This document shows positions 59,547 through 64,000 of a stretch of 64,000 nucleotides of DNA, piece after piece (the first letter of the stretch is position 1; each line of letters begins with the position of its first letter). Origin of the DNA: Sporosarcina sp. (lineage in GTDB: Bacteria > Bacillota > Bacilli > Bacillales_A > Planococcaceae); the NCBI GenBank assembly GCA_026169375.1, contig JAPFCR010000035.1, forward strand, positions 240,053 to 304,052, in the 5' to 3' direction. The position numbers were made by a program, and so were the translations under genes. Under the pieces are notes generated by a model. That model was not told where the DNA came from and did no database searches. It was given only the letters and a program-made list of their open reading frames with translations.

Positions 59547-60447
59547 CATCATTACGGATTTTATTGACTATTTTTTGAAAATCAGCTGGTGGATCTACCG
59601 TGAATTCTACATATTCATTTGAACGCGGATGCATAAAACCAAGCGTTTTAGCGTGAAGCACTTGTCCGCCAAACGGGATTGTATGTGGACGACCATATCT
59701 TGGGTCACCTACAAGTGGATGTCCAATATATTCCATATGCACACGAATTTGATGAGTTCGACCTGTTTCAAGTTCACATTCAACTAATGTGTAATCTTGA
59801 AAACGTTCGATGACTTTAAAATGAGTCACTGCATCTCTTCCTCGGTCTGTTACAGTCATTTTTTGACGATTTTGTTCATCTCGACCAATTGGCGCTTCAA
59901 TCGTTCCGTGGTTGTGTGGAATATGTCCATGAACAAGTGCAACATACACTCGCTTTACTGTTTTCGCAACAAGTTGATCAACGAGTGACGCATGAGCTTC
60001 GTCGTTTTTGGCCACCATTAATAAACCAGTCGTATCCTTATCCGTTCGATGAACAATCCCTGGTCTTAACGCACCACCAATGGTTGATAAATTTGGCGTA
60101 TGATACATTAAGCCATTGACTAATGTTCCACTCGCATGTGCTTTCGCTGGATGAACGACCATCCCACGCCTTTTATTAACAAGCAAAACATCTTCATCTT
60201 CATAAACAATATCTAAACCTAAATCTTCTGTAATGAGAGACGCCTCTTCTGGTTCTTCAATCACAATGACATCATTTGATTGCACGCGATAATTCGGCTT
60301 TACGATACGTTCATTCACAAGAATATGTCCTTCTTTGATCCATTGTTGAAGTTGTGTTCGTGACACGTCTGCGCGATGCATCGAAACGATTCGATCTAAA
60401 CGCGTATTTTCCATCGCCTCTTCGATAATAATTTGGAGTTTCTCCAT
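59536..60447 (-). CDS. rluD: RluD-family 23S rRNA pseudouridine synthase (YlyB)
   Basis: 303-aa RluA/RluD family enzyme with an N-terminal S4 domain (about 13-75; RLDRIVSMHRADVSRTQLQQ) and the catalytic Asp in GIVHRTDKDTTGLL. The usual HRLD reads HRTD, but the Asp is kept. GRTHQIRVHMEYIGHPLVGD is also typical. It begins directly after lspA. The true target uridines cannot be told from sequence. Confidence 0.93.
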   Translation of the reverse strand: MEKLQIIIEEAMENTRLDRIVSMHRADVSRTQLQQWIKEGHILVNERIVKPNYRVQSNDVIVIEEPEEASLITEDLGLDIVYEDEDVLLVNKRRGMVVHPAKAHASGTLVNGLMYHTPNLSTIGGALRPGIVHRTDKDTTGLLMVAKNDEAHASLVDQLVAKTVKRVYVALVHGHIPHNHGTIEAPIGRDEQNRQKMTVTDRGRDAVTHFKVIERFQDYTLVECELETGRTHQIRVHMEYIGHPLVGDPRYGRPHTIPFGGQVLHAKTLGFMHPRSNEYVEFTVDPPADFQKIVNKIRNDVDK

Positions 60448-60924
60448 TTATGACACCTTTTCCTTGTTCTTTTTTTCATCCAAAATTATATGGATAATTA
60501 ATAATCCTACGCCAATTGTTAATGCGGCATCCGCAATATTAAATATTGGGAAATGATAATGAATACCTGGAATGATCACACTAATAAAATCGACAACTTC
60601 GCCCCTTATCATCCGATCAATAAAGTTTCCAAGTGCTCCGCCTAAAAGAAGCATTAAACTAAGACTAAATAACGGATGTCCTTGCGCTTCTTTATGAAAA
60701 TAATAAATGATTCCTACCACAACGACTATCGTAACAATTGTAAATAACCACATTTGTCCTTCTAACATTCCCCAAGCCGCTCCGCTATTTCGATGCGATA
60801 AGAAAGATAAATTCGGTTCTAAAATAAGTATTCTTTCACCAAGCTCCATATTTTTCACAACAAGCCATTTTGTCAATTGATCAAGTAAGATCACAAGTCC
60901 AGCTAACGCATAATAAATAAACAA
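60448..60924 (-). CDS. lspA: Lipoprotein signal peptidase
   Basis: Membrane aspartyl protease that removes lipoprotein signal peptides. The 158-aa protein has four transmembrane segments, LDQLTKWLVV, SHRNSGAAWG and the catalytic Asp residues in GNFIDR and FNIADAAL. The start is the TTG at 60922-60924, with GGAGG 9 nt upstream. The frame is open further upstream, but that part runs through the ileS terminator. ylyA, seen between ileS and lspA in B. subtilis, is absent. Confidence 0.95.
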   Translation of the reverse strand: MFIYYALAGLVILLDQLTKWLVVKNMELGERILILEPNLSFLSHRNSGAAWGMLEGQMWLFTIVTIVVVVGIIYYFHKEAQGHPLFSLSLMLLLGGALGNFIDRMIRGEVVDFISVIIPGIHYHFPIFNIADAALTIGVGLLIIHIILDEKKNKEKVS

Positions 60925-60976
60925 ACCACACAACCTCCGTCCGCCAGTTTCAATATTACTTTTATCATATAAAGTG

Positions 60977-61024
60977 AAAAGAGACAGCTGTAGCAACTTT
61001 CTTTTTCAGAATGCCACAACTGTC
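60977..61024 (-). terminator. Rho-independent terminator after ileS
   Basis: A 13-bp stem with two G-U pairs (60983-60995 with 61012-61024) followed by TCTTTTC on the minus strand. It is 33 bp after the ileS stop. Confidence 0.7.
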
Positions 61025-61056
61025 CCCATCATCAAAATTGCTGATTCAAGTTGAAA

Positions 61057-63819
61057 TTATTCGTAATGATTGATTACAACGTCAGCACAACGTTCACAAA
61101 TTTCTGGATGCTTTTCATTGTTTCCAACAGTTTCAGAAATTGTCCAGCAACGATCACATTTCTCACCATCTGCTTCTTCAACTAATACACTGACTGTATC
61201 TAGCTCAAGCGCTTCTGAAGGAATGTTTGAACTGTCGCCTTCTTCAAATTTAGAAACGATAAAGAACTGCGCATAGTTTACATCGTCTGCTTTAAATACT
61301 TCTTGTAACTGTTCTGGAACAAATACAGTCACTTTCGCTTCTAAAGATTTACCGATTCCTTTTTCATTACGTGCAACTTCTAATGCTTTTAACACATCAT
61401 CACGAAGTTGCATTAGTGTAGTGAAACGCTCTTTTAATGCTTCTGCTTGTTCACCTAATTCTTCCGCTTCTGGCATATCTGTTAATTGAACACTTTCTTC
61501 TTCAACATGCTCAAGATGTGACCACATTTCCTCTGCTGTATGCGGTAAGATTGGCGTTAGTACTTTCACTAATGCGAGTAGTGAATCATACATAACTGTT
61601 TGCATTGCACGGCGATGTGGATGCTCTTTATTTTCGATATAGACAATATCTTTCGCAATATCTAAATAGAATGAACTTAAAATTCCTGTACAGAAATTAT
61701 TCACTGCATGATAAACAGCCGCAAACTCGTAGCGATCATATGCTTCGCGTACTTCTTGAATTAACGCTTGTAACTTCACATAAACGTATTGATCTACCGG
61801 ACGCAGATTTTCAAATGCTACACGGTCTTCATTCGGGTTATAATCCGATGTATTTCCATGGATGAAACGGAATGTGTTACGGATTTTACGGTAAACTTCC
61901 GATACTTGTTTAAAGTTCGAGTCAGATACACGAACATCCCCCGTATAGTCTACGGAAGCAACCCATAATCTTAAAATCTCTGCACCAAACTGATCCATAA
62001 CTTTCGCTGGAACTACAACGTTTCCAACAGACTTACTCATCTTATGGCCTTTACCATCTAGTGTAAATCCATGGCTTAAAAGTCTTCTATAAGGTGCATG
62101 GCCATTCATCGCAACACTTGTCGTTAATGATGAATTAAACCACCCACGGTACTGGTCAGAACCTTCTAAATATAAATCAGCAGGATATACAAGGTCATCT
62201 CTTTCTTCTAGTACAGCTTGATGAGAAGAACCTGAGTCAAACCAAACGTCCATAATGTCCGTTTCTTTCGTAAATTCGCCGTTCGGACTACTTGCATGTG
62301 TAAATCCTTCTGGTAATAAGTCTTTCGCATCTCTTTCAAACCATACACTTGAACCGTGTTCACGGAATAACTTCGCTACATGTGCAATCGTTTCATCTGT
62401 AATGATTTCTTCCCCATTTTCTGCATAGAATACAGGAATTGGAACGCCCCAAACACGTTGACGAGAAATACACCAATCGCCGCGGTCACGTACCATATTA
62501 TGAAGACGTGTTTCACCCCATGCCGGTGTGAAATTCGTTTCTTTAATCGCATCGAGTAATTCGCTGCGGAATGATTCAATTGACGCAAACCATTGTGCAG
62601 TAGCACGGAAGATTACCGGCTTCTTCGTACGCCAGTCATGCGGATAAGAATGCGTAACAAATGCAAGTTTTTCCAATGCATTAACTTCTTCTAACGCTTC
62701 ACCAACTGCTTTATTTGCATCTTCATAAAATAACCCTTCAAATCCTGGTGCTTCTTCTGTCATTACACCTTTATCATTCACTGGTGAAAGTGCATCGATG
62801 CCATATTCACGACAAACTTGGAAGTCTTCTTCACCGTGTCCTGGCGCTGTATGAACACACCCTGTACCTGCGTCAATTGTGACATGATCGCCAAGCATAA
62901 TGAGTGAGTCCCGGTCGTAAATTGGGTGTTTTGCAACGATTCGGTCTAGTTCTGCACCTTTTACTACTTTTTCAATCGTGTAATCTTCCCAGCCAATTTC
63001 TTCTGCGACAAATGACAGTAAATCTTCAGCAATAACAAACTTCTTATCATTCGCTTTCACGACGATATAATTAAAGTCAGGATGAACTGTAATTCCTAAG
63101 TTTGCTGGAATTGTCCACGGTGTTGTCGTCCAAATTAAGAAATAAACATCTTCACTAAGCACACCACGTCCATCTTTTACTGGGAAACTAACGTAAATTG
63201 AAGGAGAACGTTTATCTTGATATTCAATTTCTGCTTCTGCTAAAGCAGATTCACTTGAAGGTGACCAATATACAGGGCGTAATCCTTTGTAAATATATCC
63301 TTTTTTCGCCATTTCACCGAACACTTCAATTTGACGTGATTCATATTCAGGCTTAAGCGTAATATAAGGATTATCCCAATCTCCGCGAACCCCTAAACGT
63401 TTAAACTGTGTACGTTGACGATCGATTTGTTCAAGTGCATACTCTTCACACATACGACGGAATTCTGCAACTGAATACTCTTCACGTTTCACACCTGTAT
63501 TGACAAGCGCTTGCTCAATTGGTAACCCGTGTGTATCCCATCCTGGAACATAAGGCGCATGATAACCAGTCATCGATTTATGACGCACGATAATATCTTT
63601 TAACACTTTGTTCAGCGCATGTCCCATATGAAGATCTCCATTTGCATAAGGAGGGCCATCATGTAATACGAAAAAAGGTCTACCTTTTGTACGTTCTTGT
63701 ACTTTTTGATAAATATTCATTTCGTTCCATTTTTCTTGTCTTTCTGGCTCTCTTTTTGGTAAATTACCACGCATTGGGAAAGCTGTTTTTGGCATTAACA
63801 ATGTTTCTTTATAATCCAT
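61057..63819 (-). CDS. ileS: Isoleucyl-tRNA synthetase
   Basis: Charges tRNA-Ile. The 920-aa class I enzyme has the HIGH-type motif HMGH (64-67) in [14 protein letters not shown], an editing domain (about 200-400), KMSKS in [12 protein letters not shown], the anticodon-binding domain and a C-terminal zinc site (CDRCW...CERC). The start at 63819 has GGAGG 7 nt upstream. The frame continues upstream into a GC-rich repeat, but that is not coding. No T-box leader is seen in the 180 bp upstream. Confidence 0.97.
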   Translation of the reverse strand: MDYKETLLMPKTAFPMRGNLPKREPERQEKWNEMNIYQKVQERTKGRPFFVLHDGPPYANGDLHMGHALNKVLKDIIVRHKSMTGYHAPYVPGWDTHGLPIEQALVNTGVKREEYSVAEFRRMCEEYALEQIDRQRTQFKRLGVRGDWDNPYITLKPEYESRQIEVFGEMAKKGYIYKGLRPVYWSPSSESALAEAEIEYQDKRSPSIYVSFPVKDGRGVLSEDVYFLIWTTTPWTIPANLGITVHPDFNYIVVKANDKKFVIAEDLLSFVAEEIGWEDYTIEKVVKGAELDRIVAKHPIYDRDSLIMLGDHVTIDAGTGCVHTAPGHGEEDFQVCREYGIDALSPVNDKGVMTEEAPGFEGLFYEDANKAVGEALEEVNALEKLAFVTHSYPHDWRTKKPVIFRATAQWFASIESFRSELLDAIKETNFTPAWGETRLHNMVRDRGDWCISRQRVWGVPIPVFYAENGEEIITDETIAHVAKLFREHGSSVWFERDAKDLLPEGFTHASSPNGEFTKETDIMDVWFDSGSSHQAVLEERDDLVYPADLYLEGSDQYRGWFNSSLTTSVAMNGHAPYRRLLSHGFTLDGKGHKMSKSVGNVVVPAKVMDQFGAEILRLWVASVDYTGDVRVSDSNFKQVSEVYRKIRNTFRFIHGNTSDYNPNEDRVAFENLRPVDQYVYVKLQALIQEVREAYDRYEFAAVYHAVNNFCTGILSSFYLDIAKDIVYIENKEHPHRRAMQTVMYDSLLALVKVLTPILPHTAEEMWSHLEHVEEESVQLTDMPEAEELGEQAEALKERFTTLMQLRDDVLKALEVARNEKGIGKSLEAKVTVFVPEQLQEVFKADDVNYAQFFIVSKFEEGDSSNIPSEALELDTVSVLVEEADGEKCDRCWTISETVGNNEKHPEICERCADVVINHYE

Positions 63820-63837
63820 TAAAATTCCTCCTCTAAA

Positions 63838-63867
63838 ATCATTCGACAATTCTTTTACTCGAGTCAA
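63838..63867 (-). promoter_or_regulatory. Candidate SigA promoter for ileS
   Basis: TTGACT (63862-63867, 5 of 6) and AATGAT (63838-63843, 4 of 6) with an 18-nt spacer on the minus strand. The leader would be only ~15 nt, leaving no room for a T-box. Confidence 0.4.
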
Positions 63868-63911
63868 TTTCATAATTAACCTTACACTAAAAATTCCCGA
63901 ACAATGTTGAT

Positions 63912-64000
63912 CTCCGTTCCAGGCGCACGCTTTCCGTGGGGCGGGCGGCGAGCCTCCTCGGTCGCTTCGCTCCACTGCGGGGTCTCACCTGTCCCGCTAA
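63912..64000. repeat. GC-rich intergenic repeat, truncated by the window end
   Basis: A block much richer in GC than its surroundings, containing GCTTTCCGTGGGGCGGGCGG, GAGCCTCCTCGG and GGGGTCTCACCTGTCCCGC. I recognise it as a repeat very common between genes in Bacillaceae and Planococcaceae. It has inner palindromes (GCGAGC..., GGTCGCTTCGCTCC). The right part is missing because the window ends. Confidence 0.75.

Noticed and set aside
59536..60447. Inactive RluD because HRLD reads HRTD
   Set aside because: The catalytic Asp is kept and only the variable third position changed; the other family motifs are intact.
63820..63975. N-terminal extension of IleS by about 52 residues
   Set aside because: It is encoded by the GC-rich repeat and a spacer; the inner ATG has a strong GGAGG and gives the normal family length.
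63820..64000. T-box riboswitch before ileS
   Set aside because: No T-box sequence, specifier stem or terminator is visible in the 180 bp available.

Overview
The window is an AT-rich stretch of Bacillales chromosome in which nearly every gene lies on the minus strand. The order rnhB-sucCD-dprA-topA-xerC-hslV, fapR-plsX-fabDG-acpP-rnc-smc-ftsY-ylxM-ffh-rpsP-rimM-trmD-rplS-rbgA, fakA/yloU, priA-def-fmt-prpC-prkC-rsgA-rpe-thiN, gmk-rpoZ-coaBC and ileS-lspA-rluD-pyr is the conserved core neighbourhood known from Bacillus subtilis, read in reverse. A SpoVM homologue points to an endospore former. The ~120-bp palindromic repeats and the GC-rich repeat at the right edge suggest Planococcaceae (Sporosarcina/Lysinibacillus-like); that family assignment is inference.

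Layout. 1-6.6 kb: hslV (cut by the edge), xerC, topA, dprA, sucDC. 6.6-13 kb: the FlhB/FliK-like pair ylqH-ylqG, rnhB, rbgA, signal peptidase, rplS with a leader hairpin, trmD, rimM. 13.0-13.4 kb: structured element A where B. subtilis has ylqD. 13.4-25.4 kb: khpA, rpsP, ffh, ylxM, ftsY, smc, rnc, acpP, fabG, fabD, plsX, fapR. fapR has a FapR operator just downstream of its promoter. A palindromic repeat array separates fabG from acpP. 25.5-25.7 kb: structured element B, related to A. 25.7-31.3 kb: recG, sdaAA, sdaAB, then an IS200/IS605 element with an intact tnpB, a right-end RNA candidate and a broken tnpA. 31.3-34.5 kb: fakA, yloU, divergent rpmB followed by three 123-bp repeats, and a small spoVM. 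34.5-45.9 kb: thiN, rpe, rsgA, prkC, prpC, fmt, def, priA, coaBC, a second array, rpoZ, gmk. 46.0-47.7 kb: rqcH on the plus strand. 47.8-59.5 kb: the complete de novo pyrimidine operon pyrR-P-B-C-carA-carB-pyrK-D-F-E behind one PyrR-type leader. 59.5-64 kb: rluD, lspA, ileS and a truncated GC-rich repeat.

How the genes fit together. Most transcription units couple essential processes: lipid synthesis (FapR regulon), protein targeting (Ffh/FtsY), ribosome maturation (RimM, TrmD, RbgA, RsgA), formyl-Met processing (Fmt/Def), Ser/Thr signalling (PrkC/PrpC) and UMP synthesis. Many starts are ATGA or TAATG overlaps, so translational coupling is common. TTG starts are well supported for xerC, acpP, def and lspA, and GTG starts for fapR, prpC and probably fabG and recG.

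The most unusual observations are these. (1) The operon CarA has lost both the glutaminase nucleophile Cys (Gly250) and the catalytic His (Tyr335), which predicts an ammonia-dependent carbamoyl-phosphate synthetase. (2) The SpoVM homologue carries a lysine-rich C-terminal extension whose last codons form one arm of a terminator. (3) Tandem ~122-bp palindromes sit next to gene ends at three loci and differ from locus to locus. (4) Two multi-hairpin elements, A and B, show compensatory stem changes. (5) trmFO, rsmB-rlmN, yloC-remA and ylqD are absent from their usual places.
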